From the NCBI GenBank assembly GCA_965214975.1, contig OZ244055.1, positions 3,743,672 to 3,807,671 on the forward strand: DNA of 64,000 nt, given 5' to 3'. Origin of the DNA: JAJEBT01 sp965214975 (GTDB lineage Bacteria > Pseudomonadota > Alphaproteobacteria > MPNO01 > UBA830). Each line of letters starts with the position of its first letter. Position 1 is the first letter of the stretch. Under the pieces are notes generated by a model that ran no database searches, was not told the DNA's origin, and worked only from the letters and a program-made list of their open reading frames with translations. The position numbers and the translations under genes were made by a program. This document shows positions 7,248 to 14,934 of this stretch, one piece after another.

Positions 7248-9038
7248 ATGGGACCAGACTGCCGCGTTGGTGCTGAGGTCAGGTCGGCGGAGACCCTTGA
7301 CGCGCTGTTCCTGGTGCCGGAACGGGGGCAAGGGACAGCGCTGCTACGGGCGATGAAAGATGGTCTCGGTCCGGATGGGGCTGCCCTGAGACGTTCGGCC
7401 GAGGGAGTCAGGGTGCCGGCCGCGATCGCGGGGCAGCTGGATGAGATGGGTCCGGGGGTCCAGATGAACTGGACACCCGAGGCTCGGCAGTTCGTTGAGA
7501 ACCGACGCCGGGTGGAGTCGATCCACTCCGAGGTTTTCGCCGCTATCGCGCAGATAAGGCGCGAAGGCGTGAGCCTCGCCGAGCGCATGGTCACCGACAG
7601 TGCAAGCCTTGGTGTGCTGGACGAACACCAAGTGGTTAACGTTGCGGCCATGACCTTGCCGGGCAGCCCCGGCCTGTGCGTGTTCGACGAACAGGGTGCC
7701 GGGAAGACGGTGACGTTCATCTTCGCGTTCGATCTGCTCGTAGAGCGTGACGAAGCAGACCTCGCGGTCATCGTCGCGCCGAAAAGCATGATCGGTGAGT
7801 GGCCCACGGATCTGGGGCGGTTTCGCGGGGACATCTACCGCACGGCGGTGCTGACGGGATCTGCGCGAGCGAAGCGACGCCTTCTTGCAGATGGCGCAGA
7901 CGTCTTCGTTACAAACTTCGAGACCGCGGTGACCATGGAGTCCGAGCTCCGGGCTCTCATGCGGGCCAGGCCAGGTCGGACCGTGCTGGCTATCGACGAG
8001 TCGTTCTTCATCAAGTCGCTCGACGCGAAGCGTACGCGAGCGCTGCGTCGGTTGCGGGAGTGGGCGGGCCGCGCCTACGTGCTGTGTGGCACGCCGGCGC
8101 CGAACTCACCCACGGATCTCGTCCAGCAGTTCAGCCTCGTCGACTTCGGGTACTGCTTCAGGGACGTCGACTTGCCGGCGGACCGTGAACTTGCTGCGCC
8201 GGTCGTGCAGTCCGCCATTGAAGAGCGAGGGCTGTTCCTGCGGCACTTGAAGAGGGACGTACTGCCGGAGCTCCCGGTGAAAAGGTTCCAGCGTGTAGTC
8301 GTTCCGATGGCAGAGGAGCAGGCCCGGTTGTACCGGGAGACCCTTGAAGGGTTGGTTGCGGAGGTGGAAACTCTGGACGAGTCGGGGTTCATCCGGAGAC
8401 GCACGAGTTTCCTGGCACGAAGGGCGGCGCTGCTCCAGATCTGTTCGAACCCGGCAGGTGTTTCGGAAACCTATGACGAGACGCCCGCGAAGCTGGAGGC
8501 ACTCGATTCACTCGTCCACCAAGCGGTCGGACGAGAACGCGAGAAGATCGTGATCTGGTCGTTCTACACGGCGTCGGTAACGGCTATCGCTCGACGGTAC
8601 GTTAGATTCGGGGTTGTCAGATACGACGGTACGGTTCCGGCCGTCGGAACACGCCGAGAGGCAGTGCGTCGGTTTCAGGAGGACGACGAAACGATGGTAT
8701 TCGTCGCGAACCCGGCGGCGGCGGGTGCGGGGCTTACGCTTCACCGAGCGCGTGTGGCGATCTACGAATCGCTCTCCAGCCAGGCCGCTCACTATCTCCA
8801 GAGCCTCGATCGAATCCACCGGCGTGGGCAAGAGCGCAATGTCGAGTACGTTGTCATGCTCTGCGACGGCACGCTTGAGGTCAGCGAATACGACCGGCTC
8901 GTAAAGAAGGAACAGGCGGCACAGGATCTGCTCGGGGACAACGCGGAGCCCCCCCTGACACGGGAGACGTTTCTTGCTGACGTCCGCAAGGCCGCCGCGC
9001 TGCTGACCACAGTGAAAGCCGGGGAGCACTCCGGGTAG
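7248..9038 (+). CDS. SNF2-family DNA-dependent ATPase/helicase
   Basis: A 596-residue superfamily 2 motor. Walker A is DEQGAGKT at residues 147-154 (SNF2 enzymes usually have DEMGLGKT). Motif II reads IDES at 249-252 instead of DEAH or DEGH. CGTPAPNSPTDL is motif III, and the C-terminal half holds the motif V/VI region with SLDRIHRRGQ. The start at 7248 is taken because it lies five bases after the preceding stop; an earlier in-frame start would overlap that gene. SNF2 motors in bacterial defence systems translocate along duplex DNA. Here the neighbours are a ParB-fold protein, a nuclease remnant and a cytosine methylase. Substrate and polarity are not known from sequence. Confidence 0.88.
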   Translation: MGPDCRVGAEVRSAETLDALFLVPERGQGTALLRAMKDGLGPDGAALRRSAEGVRVPAAIAGQLDEMGPGVQMNWTPEARQFVENRRRVESIHSEVFAAIAQIRREGVSLAERMVTDSASLGVLDEHQVVNVAAMTLPGSPGLCVFDEQGAGKTVTFIFAFDLLVERDEADLAVIVAPKSMIGEWPTDLGRFRGDIYRTAVLTGSARAKRRLLADGADVFVTNFETAVTMESELRALMRARPGRTVLAIDESFFIKSLDAKRTRALRRLREWAGRAYVLCGTPAPNSPTDLVQQFSLVDFGYCFRDVDLPADRELAAPVVQSAIEERGLFLRHLKRDVLPELPVKRFQRVVVPMAEEQARLYRETLEGLVAEVETLDESGFIRRRTSFLARRAALLQICSNPAGVSETYDETPAKLEALDSLVHQAVGREREKIVIWSFYTASVTAIARRYVRFGVVRYDGTVPAVGTRREAVRRFQEDDETMVFVANPAAAGAGLTLHRARVAIYESLSSQAAHYLQSLDRIHRRGQERNVEYVVMLCDGTLEVSEYDRLVKKEQAAQDLLGDNAEPPLTRETFLADVRKAAALLTTVKAGEHSG

Positions 9039-9066
9039 GGGACGCACATCGAACCCGAGTCGGACC

Positions 9067-9273
9067 CATGAGGAACGGCGCGGCGTCTTGTTGACGATTG
9101 CCGAGGCAGCCGGTTACCGCTTGGAGTTCCGCTTTCCCAACGACAGATGTCCTGATGTGCTGCGTCTCCACGTCGACCGAGCGGGCCTGCCCCTTGGCGA
9201 GGCCAAGCACACCAGGCCCAGACGGGCGGCGATGCGCGCTGTGTGGGTGTGGGTGTCCGCCGGCAAGACCTGA
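9067..9273 (+). pseudogene. PD-(D/E)XK nuclease remnant
   Basis: Translation gives GYRLEFRFPNDRCPDVLRL and then PLGEAK, a Pro-Asp followed 14 residues later by Glu-Ala-Lys, the core spacing of PD-(D/E)XK nucleases. After the motif only a short piece including WVWVSAGKT remains before the stop, so most of the C-terminal half is deleted. There is no ATG in frame, and the nearest ATG, at 9068, is out of frame. It lies just after the SNF2 gene on the same strand. The cassette therefore once had, or in relatives may still have, a nuclease. Family assignment rests on one motif only. Confidence 0.5.
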
Positions 9274-9289
9274 TGGCCCAGACCGCACA

Positions 9290-10765
9290 TCATCGTGCAC
9301 TTTGCGGTCTTGCAGCGGCGGACGGTAACGAGCCTTCAAGGGGCGGAGGCTGCGCCCCGCGCGCTGCCGCCTTGTTCTTGGCGCGTGAAGTAGAGGCGCC
9401 GTTTCGTCTCGTACGTCGAGATCCCTGAGCGATGAGGAGCTCGAACTCTTCAACAAGGTGATCAGGGACATAGTGATAGGCGTCGTCGCGCATGCGCTGA
9501 CCATCACCGTACCAGTCTGCAATCGTGTTCTCTTCATCGTCCTGTCGCATGCGCGGTGGATTGACGATGGTCTTCGGCCGCCGGGTCAGGTTGGCAAGGA
9601 GGTCGAGGTTGAATGTCTCGAAGCGACCAAGTCGCCCTTCTCGGACATGGCTGCGCGCTGAAGTGATCAACGCCTTGCCAATCGCCGTGCCGAGGCCGAC
9701 AGGAACGGCGTTTCCGACCTGTTCGTACTTCCTTCGGACAGGGCCTTCGAACATCCAGTCGTCAGGGAACTGTTGTATCCGGGCGTACTCGCCGACGGAG
9801 AGCGGCCTGAGTTCCGTCGGGTGGCACAGCGTGGTGGCCTTGCTGTCAGGTCGCGTCGTGAGCGCCGGACTCGGGCGCTCGCGAGACAGGCGGCGGAAGA
9901 AGCCCGAGCGTCCCCCCCAAGACTGGAATGCCCGTCCCAGAGCCATGCTCTTGAGTTCTTCGGGAAGCTGACGCCAGTTGCCGCCCTCGGGAATGATGTT
10001 GAGGTACCGTTCCTTTGCGGGGCAGAACCGGTAGTATTCCGGCTCGTCTTCGTTCAGGCTCTCGATCGCTTCCCCGAGCGTGCGCCATGCTGGAAGTCCC
10101 CCGGCACCGTCCGAGTGGTGGGTCGGCTCCGGCATTCGAAGCCTCTTGCCGTCGCGGCTCCCGACGATCACGAGTCGTTGACGGGTCTGGGGCACGCCAT
10201 AGTCGGCCGCGTTAAGTACATCGAACACGCAGTAATAGCCGAGGTCACGAAGTGTCTCGGCGACCACCCTAAAGGCGGAGCCCAACTGCTCCTCCGGTTC
10301 GAGCGGAGGGTGGCCCGGGCCCCGCTGCTTCAGGGGTCGATGTCGCATCGCCGCCGAGAGCAAGCCCCTCACGTTCTCCATGACGAAGAACCTGGGACGA
10401 GTGTCTCGTATGACTCGGACAAAGTGCCTGAGCATCGTACTGCGCGGATCGCCGAGCGACTTCCTCTGACCCGCCGTGCTGAACACCTGGCATGACGGAC
10501 CGCCGACGACGGCGAAGGTCTGGCCGGGCCTGAGCCCTGCGGTTTTCAGAATCTCGAAGCTCGACACGTCCTCGATCGCCTTGCGAATAAGGGGAAGCGA
10601 CGGACGGTTGCGGGCTATCGTTTCCGCTGGGAAACGGTTGCACTCAAGTGCGAGCGAGATGTCGAGGCCAGCTGCTTCAAGCCCGAGGTCGAGCCCCATC
10701 GCGCCACTGAACAGGGAGATAACCGGTCTCTTCATTCCGCTCTTGCTGCTATGCGGTTCAGGCAC
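9290..10765 (-). CDS. DNA cytosine-5 methyltransferase
   Basis: A 491-residue Dcm-type enzyme. The AdoMet-binding motif is SLFSGAMGLDLGLEAAG near residue 20. The catalytic cysteine sits in GGPSCQVFS at 88-96, where the usual PPC is PSC. ENV is at 130-132, a QTRQRLVIVGSR motif (VIII) follows, and GNAVPVGLG is near the end of the catalytic core. An extra C-terminal region of about 120 residues, rich in Arg and Ala, is not part of the core fold. The GTG at 10765 overlaps the end of the RHH gene; an ATG 30 bases later is the alternative. It converges on the sigma/ParB/SNF2 operon and probably marks self DNA for that cassette. Target sequence unknown. Confidence 0.88.
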   Translation of the reverse strand: MPEPHSSKSGMKRPVISLFSGAMGLDLGLEAAGLDISLALECNRFPAETIARNRPSLPLIRKAIEDVSSFEILKTAGLRPGQTFAVVGGPSCQVFSTAGQRKSLGDPRSTMLRHFVRVIRDTRPRFFVMENVRGLLSAAMRHRPLKQRGPGHPPLEPEEQLGSAFRVVAETLRDLGYYCVFDVLNAADYGVPQTRQRLVIVGSRDGKRLRMPEPTHHSDGAGGLPAWRTLGEAIESLNEDEPEYYRFCPAKERYLNIIPEGGNWRQLPEELKSMALGRAFQSWGGRSGFFRRLSRERPSPALTTRPDSKATTLCHPTELRPLSVGEYARIQQFPDDWMFEGPVRRKYEQVGNAVPVGLGTAIGKALITSARSHVREGRLGRFETFNLDLLANLTRRPKTIVNPPRMRQDDEENTIADWYGDGQRMRDDAYHYVPDHLVEEFELLIAQGSRRTRRNGASTSRAKNKAAARGAQPPPLEGSLPSAAARPQSAR

Positions 10766-10946
10766 GGTCGTCTCTCGCCAGCTCGAGTTCCAGTTGGCCC
10801 CGATCCAGGTCGTCGAAGAGCCGCTTCAGGGCCAGCTCGACGACGTAGCGTTTCGGCAACCTCGGGATCCTGCCGCCTGTCTCGCGGTCGAGCCGATCCG
10901 CGAGCTGCGGGTCAATCGTCGTATTGAGCCGCCGGGGGGTCGACAT
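10758..10946 (-). CDS. small ribbon-helix-helix-like DNA-binding protein
   Basis: A 62-residue protein whose start (RRLNTTIDPQLADRLD) has the strand-then-helix pattern of ribbon-helix-helix repressors and whose second half (KRYVVELALKRLFDDL) fits the second helix. It overlaps the methyltransferase start by eight bases and is preceded by GGAGG at good spacing. Small RHH proteins often accompany cytosine methylases in restriction islands and probably act as autoregulators. Paired TTGYGCAA boxes stand about 50 bases upstream as candidate operators. Too short for a firm family call. Confidence 0.65.
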   Translation of the reverse strand: MSTPRRLNTTIDPQLADRLDRETGGRIPRLPKRYVVELALKRLFDDLDRGQLELELARDDRA

Positions 10947-10974
10947 GTCGCGGCCTCCATGGAGCGCGCCCTTA

Positions 10975-11013
10975 CGGATAGACTATCGCACAGTTTTGCG
11001 CAAGTTTGCACAA
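10975..11013 (-). promoter_or_regulatory. promoter with tandem TTGYGCAA boxes for the RHH-methyltransferase operon
   Basis: On the minus strand TTGCGC (10998-11003) and TATCCG (10975-10980) are separated by 17 bases. Two boxes, TTGTGCAA (11006-11013) and TTGCGCAA (10996-11003), lie one helical turn apart, and the second overlaps the -35. This layout suits repression by the small RHH protein. The sequence is seen directly; regulator identity is inferred. Confidence 0.45.
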
Positions 11014-11107
11014 CAATGGGCGGGTCGGTGTGCAGATTCCTACGCACTTGACCGTGATTCCTGCGACACCGTGACATCGCCTCTCTCCCAGGTTGCGGAC
11101 AAACCGC

Positions 11108-12115
11108 CTACATCCCCGGACTTCGGCCGCGTGCCGTTCCCGCCCGCCGGCCCGTCCGCAGCGGCTCTTCCGGCTCCTCCGGCTCCATTCCGCCGGGATC
11201 GTCGGTCTCCGGCTGGTCGCTCCGGGGACGGGCGTGGACGTGCAGCCAGTCGTGGAGGCATTCGCGTCCGTGCTCCCAGGCCCGCCCGTCGAGGGGCGCG
11301 CCCGCCCTCGCGATCTCCGCGGAGAGCGTGTCCCAGACCCTCTCGTGCTCCGTCCATCCGACCCGCCGCCCGCGATCGATGCCGAAACCTCGCGCGAGGG
11401 CGATCGCCGCCCCGGCGGCGGAGTTCCCGAGCGCGCGGGCCCGCCGCTCCTCCGCGACCTCCCCGCGCCAGGCCGCGACCGCCGCGATCCCCTCGGCCTC
11501 GCCCAGGATCCCGACGGCGTGCGGGCTGATCGCGTCCCCGATGGCGTCCTCCGCGTCGGCGAGCAGGCCGTCGACGGCGCCCAGGATCCCGGCCCTCCCG
11601 GCGTCCCCGCCTCTTTCGGCCTCCCGCGCCTCGCTCCGCAGCCAGTCCAGGAACGGCACGTGCCAGTTGACCCCGCTGCCGCGGTACTCCCGGAAGACGT
11701 CGAAGACGTCCCGGTCGGAAACCCCGGCCGCGGCCGGGCCCTCCGGGCGGTCCGGCCCGTCCCGCGGCCGCTCGGGGTCGGGGCCGTCGGGCCCGCGCTC
11801 CCGCCCGGCGGCGACGGCGTCGAGCAGATCCGCGATCGCCGCTTCCGGAGCGGCCCGCCCGCAGGCCCTCGCGGTCCAGTCCTCGATGCACTCCGCGTCG
11901 TCGCGCCCGTCCCGCCCGCGGCCGCCGTCCCTCGCCCTGATCCCGTCGGCGATCCCGCGGAGGATGTCCGGCAGGTCGCCCTTGCGTTCCGGGTGCTCGG
12001 ACCGGATCACCGCCCTGACCGTCCCGGCGACGATCCACGGCGTCATCCACTCGCTCTCCATCGTCCGGATGATGTCCGCCGCCCTCTCCAGGATCTTCGC
12101 GCGCGAATCGTTCAT
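11108..12115 (-). CDS. hypothetical protein downstream of parB
   Basis: A 335-residue protein of no recognised family. The first 60 residues (MNDSRAKILERAADIIRTM, then TPWIVAGTVRAVIRSEHP) are the best conserved part, as the decayed duplicate near 4.3 kb keeps them. A later block VNWHVPFLDWLRSEAR is also kept. The rest is Ala-, Glu- and Arg-rich and predicted helical, ending in a Pro- and Glu-rich stretch. Its ATG overlaps the parB stop as ATGA, so the two are co-translated. Position suggests an accessory partition or plasmid-maintenance role, but nothing in the sequence proves it. Confidence 0.75.
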   Translation of the reverse strand: MNDSRAKILERAADIIRTMESEWMTPWIVAGTVRAVIRSEHPERKGDLPDILRGIADGIRARDGGRGRDGRDDAECIEDWTARACGRAAPEAAIADLLDAVAAGRERGPDGPDPERPRDGPDRPEGPAAAGVSDRDVFDVFREYRGSGVNWHVPFLDWLRSEAREAERGGDAGRAGILGAVDGLLADAEDAIGDAISPHAVGILGEAEGIAAVAAWRGEVAEERRARALGNSAAGAAIALARGFGIDRGRRVGWTEHERVWDTLSAEIARAGAPLDGRAWEHGRECLHDWLHVHARPRSDQPETDDPGGMEPEEPEEPLRTGRRAGTARGRSPGM

Positions 12116-13005
12116 GACGTCTCTCCCGTTCCCTTCCGGCGCCCCCGCCCGACGCGTTCCGTCCAGGCCAGGAACGCCGCCCGCTCGGCGGGTCCGGCGG
12201 CTCTCCACGCGCGCTTGAGGGCGGCCATCCGGGCCTTGGCGGCGACGGGGCCGCCGGGCCTCCGCGCCCGTCCCCGCTCGAGCTCCGCGAGCGTCCGGGG
12301 AGGCTCGCCGGCGTCCCGCAGCGCGGCCAGCAGCCGCTTCTGCTCGCCGACGCCCTTCCGGGAGATGCGGTGCAGGTCGCCCTCGCGCGCCGCGACGGGC
12401 GTCTCCGCGAGCGCGTCGGCGAGCGGCGGATGCAGCCCCTCGCCGATCTCCAGGGCCCGGTAGACGCCCCGCCTGGACAGCCCCGTGAGGCGCTCCGCCT
12501 CGGCCCCGAAGGAAACGGGTGCAATGTTTGCACACGTTTCGCGGGCCGCCGGGCGGTGCCCCGGATGCATGCGCCGGTGGATCTCCCGCCGGGCGACCAG
12601 GAACAGCGCCCGTTCCAGCGGCCGCAGTTCGGCGCGGACGAGGTTCTCGTCGATCTCGACCAGCGACAGTTCGTCGTCGTCGCCCGCCGCGACCAGCGCG
12701 TCGATCCGGCTCCACCCGAGCCGCCGCGCCGCGGCCAGGCGGTGGGATCCCGCGACCAGGATCAGCGCCCCGCGGTCGCCGGGATCCGCCCGCACGACGA
12801 TCGGCGCCTGCAGCCCGATCGCGGACATCGAGTCCGCGAGCATGGCGACGGCGTCCCCGTCGACCCGCCGCCGCCGCCGGCCCTCGCGGACCGTCCCGAC
12901 CTCGACCGGGACCACGCGCCGGGCGCGGGCGGTGTCCCCGCCGCCCCCGCCGCCCGCCGCCCGGGTTCCCGGGACGGCGACGTCCGCCAGGCTTTTCCGC
13001 CTCAC
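12112..13005 (-). CDS. parB: ParB-like partition/nucleoid protein
   Basis: A 297-residue protein. The N-terminal ParB nuclease-fold domain includes AVAMLADSMSAIGLQAPIVV and ALILVAGSHRLAAARRLGW, where GSHR stands in the GxRR phosphate-binding box. Then comes the conserved SLVEIDENLVRAELRPLERALF. A helix-turn-helix region with LTGLSRRGVYRALEIGEGL follows. It starts ten bases after parA ends, and its stop overlaps the next gene. It should bind a centromere-like site and work with ParA. A perfect hexamer inverted repeat, GTGCAA-TGT-TTGCAC, lies within its own coding sequence near 12519 and is a candidate binding site. Confidence 0.82.
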   Translation of the reverse strand: MRRKSLADVAVPGTRAAGGGGGGDTARARRVVPVEVGTVREGRRRRRVDGDAVAMLADSMSAIGLQAPIVVRADPGDRGALILVAGSHRLAAARRLGWSRIDALVAAGDDDELSLVEIDENLVRAELRPLERALFLVARREIHRRMHPGHRPAARETCANIAPVSFGAEAERLTGLSRRGVYRALEIGEGLHPPLADALAETPVAAREGDLHRISRKGVGEQKRLLAALRDAGEPPRTLAELERGRARRPGGPVAAKARMAALKRAWRAAGPAERAAFLAWTERVGRGRRKGTGETS

Positions 13006-13015
13006 GGCCGCCGCC

Positions 13016-13705
13016 CTACGCCGCGTCGGCGGCCGCGCCGCCGCGGATCAGCCGCAGCTGCGGCACGCGCCGGAGGTCGGGTCTCTCCACCCGCACCAGT
13101 TCCCTCCACAGCGCCCGGATCTCCGCCGCCGACCGTCCCCCGGGCTCGTGCTCCGTGACGCCGAGACCGCGGGTCTGGGAGTGCCAGACCGCGGCCCTGT
13201 GGCCGACGGTCGCGGCGAGGACGCGCGCGCCCTGCCCGCCGAGCGCCTCCCGCGCCTCCGCGGCGATCCTGCCGCGCGGAGGGACGCCGTTCAGCGCCAC
13301 GGCCGCCGGCGCGCCCGCGATCGACGCCAGCTCGAGCGTGGCGACGGCCGCCGCGAGGTCGAACAGGCTCGGCCGGCAGGGCACCAGCACCAGGTCGGCG
13401 ACCCGCGCCGCGGCCAGCGCCGCGCCCTCGGCGTGCGGCGCGGTGTCGACGAAGACGGCGTCCGTCCCGTCCTCGGCGGCCTCCGCGAGCTCCCGCTCCA
13501 GCCTCCGCGAGACGCAGATCCGCACGTCGGGGCGGTCCGCCTCCCGCTCGTCGGCCCAGGCCGTCGCGGAGCCCTGCGGGTCGATGTCGAGCACCCGCGC
13601 CCGCCAGCCCTCCCGCTCGGCCTGGGCCGCGAGATTGACCGCGAGAGTGGTCTTTCCGACGCCGCCCTTCTGGGCGACGAGCGACATCACGATCGGTCCG
13701 TTCAT
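13016..13705 (-). CDS. parA: ParA-type partition ATPase
   Basis: A 229-residue Walker-type ATPase beginning MNGPIVMSLVAQKGGVGKTT, with the deviant Walker A KGGVGKT at residues 13-19, the A' motif VLDIDPQGSATAW, and Walker B-like DAVFVDTAPHA. It is short and lacks the N-terminal helix-turn-helix of RepA-type proteins. The ATG at 13705 is preceded by GGGAGGAAACC; an upstream open frame lacks such a site. It lies just before parB in a six-gene run that starts with repC. It should form dynamic complexes on the nucleoid that segregate the plasmid-like element. Confidence 0.87.
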   Translation of the reverse strand: MNGPIVMSLVAQKGGVGKTTLAVNLAAQAEREGWRARVLDIDPQGSATAWADEREADRPDVRICVSRRLERELAEAAEDGTDAVFVDTAPHAEGAALAAARVADLVLVPCRPSLFDLAAAVATLELASIAGAPAAVALNGVPPRGRIAAEAREALGGQGARVLAATVGHRAAVWHSQTRGLGVTEHEPGGRSAAEIRALWRELVRVERPDLRRVPQLRLIRGGAAADAA

Positions 13706-13746
13706 GGTTTCCTCCCGTTTCCGAATGTCCGTTCCGGCGCCGCGGC

Positions 13747-14382
13747 TCAGTCGGCGTCCGCGCCGCGGTAGTCGTCCTCGGCCGCCTCCGCGGCCCGCAG
13801 CCGGTCGAGGGCGATCGCGACCCAGACCTCCTCCGCGCTGTGCCCGGTGAAGTCGGGCCGGTCCGGACGCAGGGGCTTCCGCGTGCCGGCCGCGACCTCG
13901 CGGCCCTCCCAGCACGGGGCCGTTTCGTCGGCGCCGGGACGGAAGGCGACGGCGTGCAGCGCCTCGACGGCGGCGGCCTCGGCGTTGCTGACCAGGCCCC
14001 CGACCACCAGGTCGTCGAGCGAGATCCCGTCCGCCACCAGCTCCCACGCCGAGGCGCCGGCCGCGACCATCTCCGCCGCCAGCCGGACCCTCTCGGCCGG
14101 GATGTCCCGGTGCTCGCGCAGATGGCCGAGCGCGATCCCGAGCAGCACCGCGTCCTCGCTCGGCGCGACGTGGTCCGGCTCCCGCCCGGGAAGCCCGCCG
14201 TCCGGCCGCTTCCGCCAGGCCAGCCAGTCCCCGCCGCCGGCGCGGCGGATCCGGTGCCCGCCCCGGAGGCCCTCCATCTCGCCAGCCTCGAGGAAGCCGG
14301 CCTCGACCAGGTCCGCGACCGTGACGCCGGCGGCGTGGAGCTCCGCGGCGGGGCGGGTGACGTCGATCCTCATGTCTTTCAT
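13747..14382 (-). CDS. hypothetical protein of the replication operon
   Basis: A 211-residue acidic protein with no recognised domain. It has two similar-looking helical blocks, LHAAGVTVADLVEAGFLEAGEMEGL and WELVADGISLDDLVVGGLVSNAEAA, each of the form 'ADGV-x-DLV-x-GFLS', which suggests an internal repeat. The ATG at 14382 has GAGGAGACACGGG ahead and overlaps the preceding stop as ATGA. It lies between the cupin-like gene and parA, so a role in element maintenance or copy control is possible but unproved. Confidence 0.7.
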   Translation of the reverse strand: MKDMRIDVTRPAAELHAAGVTVADLVEAGFLEAGEMEGLRGGHRIRRAGGGDWLAWRKRPDGGLPGREPDHVAPSEDAVLLGIALGHLREHRDIPAERVRLAAEMVAAGASAWELVADGISLDDLVVGGLVSNAEAAAVEALHAVAFRPGADETAPCWEGREVAAGTRKPLRPDRPDFTGHSAEEVWVAIALDRLRAAEAAEDDYRGADAD

Positions 14383-14933
14383 CCCGTGTCTCCTCGTGTT
14401 CGGGTTTCCCGTGTTTCCGGTTCTCGTGTTCCGGGGTCGCCGGGCCGGCCGTCCGCCGCCTCTCCGCGCCCCCGCCCGGCCCCGATGCGGACGCGCCACG
14501 GCGTCCACAGCCCGCTCCGGCGGTCGGCGAACCCCCACTCGCGGCGGTCGCGGCCGGTCAGGCAGATCGTGAGCGCCCCGCGCGCCGGGACGACGCGGAG
14601 CCGGTGGCAGTGGCCGGCCGGGAAGAAGCGGATCCACGGGGCCCGGAACTGCCGGAGCAGGACCGCGCCGCCGGGCGCGAGAGCCCCCTCGACGTAGCCG
14701 CCCCGCAGCCCGACCGACAGGAACCACTTGGGGTGGTCGTGCGGATCCCGGCTCCAGTCCGACCCGACGTAGCGGTGCAGGTACAGCCGCCGCCCGCGCC
14801 CGAGACGCGCCAGCGTGAAGCGCCGCAGGTAGGCGCGGTCGGAGCCGGGCGGAACCAGGTGGCACCAGCGCAGCCACCGGTTCGCGTCGCCGCCGTCGGC
14901 GGTCCGGGCGACGCCGGTCCCCCTGTCCGCCAT
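14379..14933 (-). CDS. cupin-like hypothetical protein
   Basis: A 184-residue protein with a small beta-barrel signature: LYLHRYVGSDWSRDPHDHP carries clustered His and Asp residues, followed by WFLSVGLRGGYVE and later FPAGHCHRLRV, matching the two metal-binding motifs of cupin folds. The last 40 residues are a low-complexity Arg-, Glu- and Thr-rich tail. Such proteins are common passengers on phages and plasmids of Proteobacteria. Start and stop overlap or abut both neighbours, so it belongs to the repC operon. Substrate not predictable. Confidence 0.65.
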   Translation of the reverse strand: MADRGTGVARTADGGDANRWLRWCHLVPPGSDRAYLRRFTLARLGRGRRLYLHRYVGSDWSRDPHDHPKWFLSVGLRGGYVEGALAPGGAVLLRQFRAPWIRFFPAGHCHRLRVVPARGALTICLTGRDRREWGFADRRSGLWTPWRVRIGAGRGRGEAADGRPGDPGTREPETRETRTRGDTG

Positions 14934-14934
14934 C

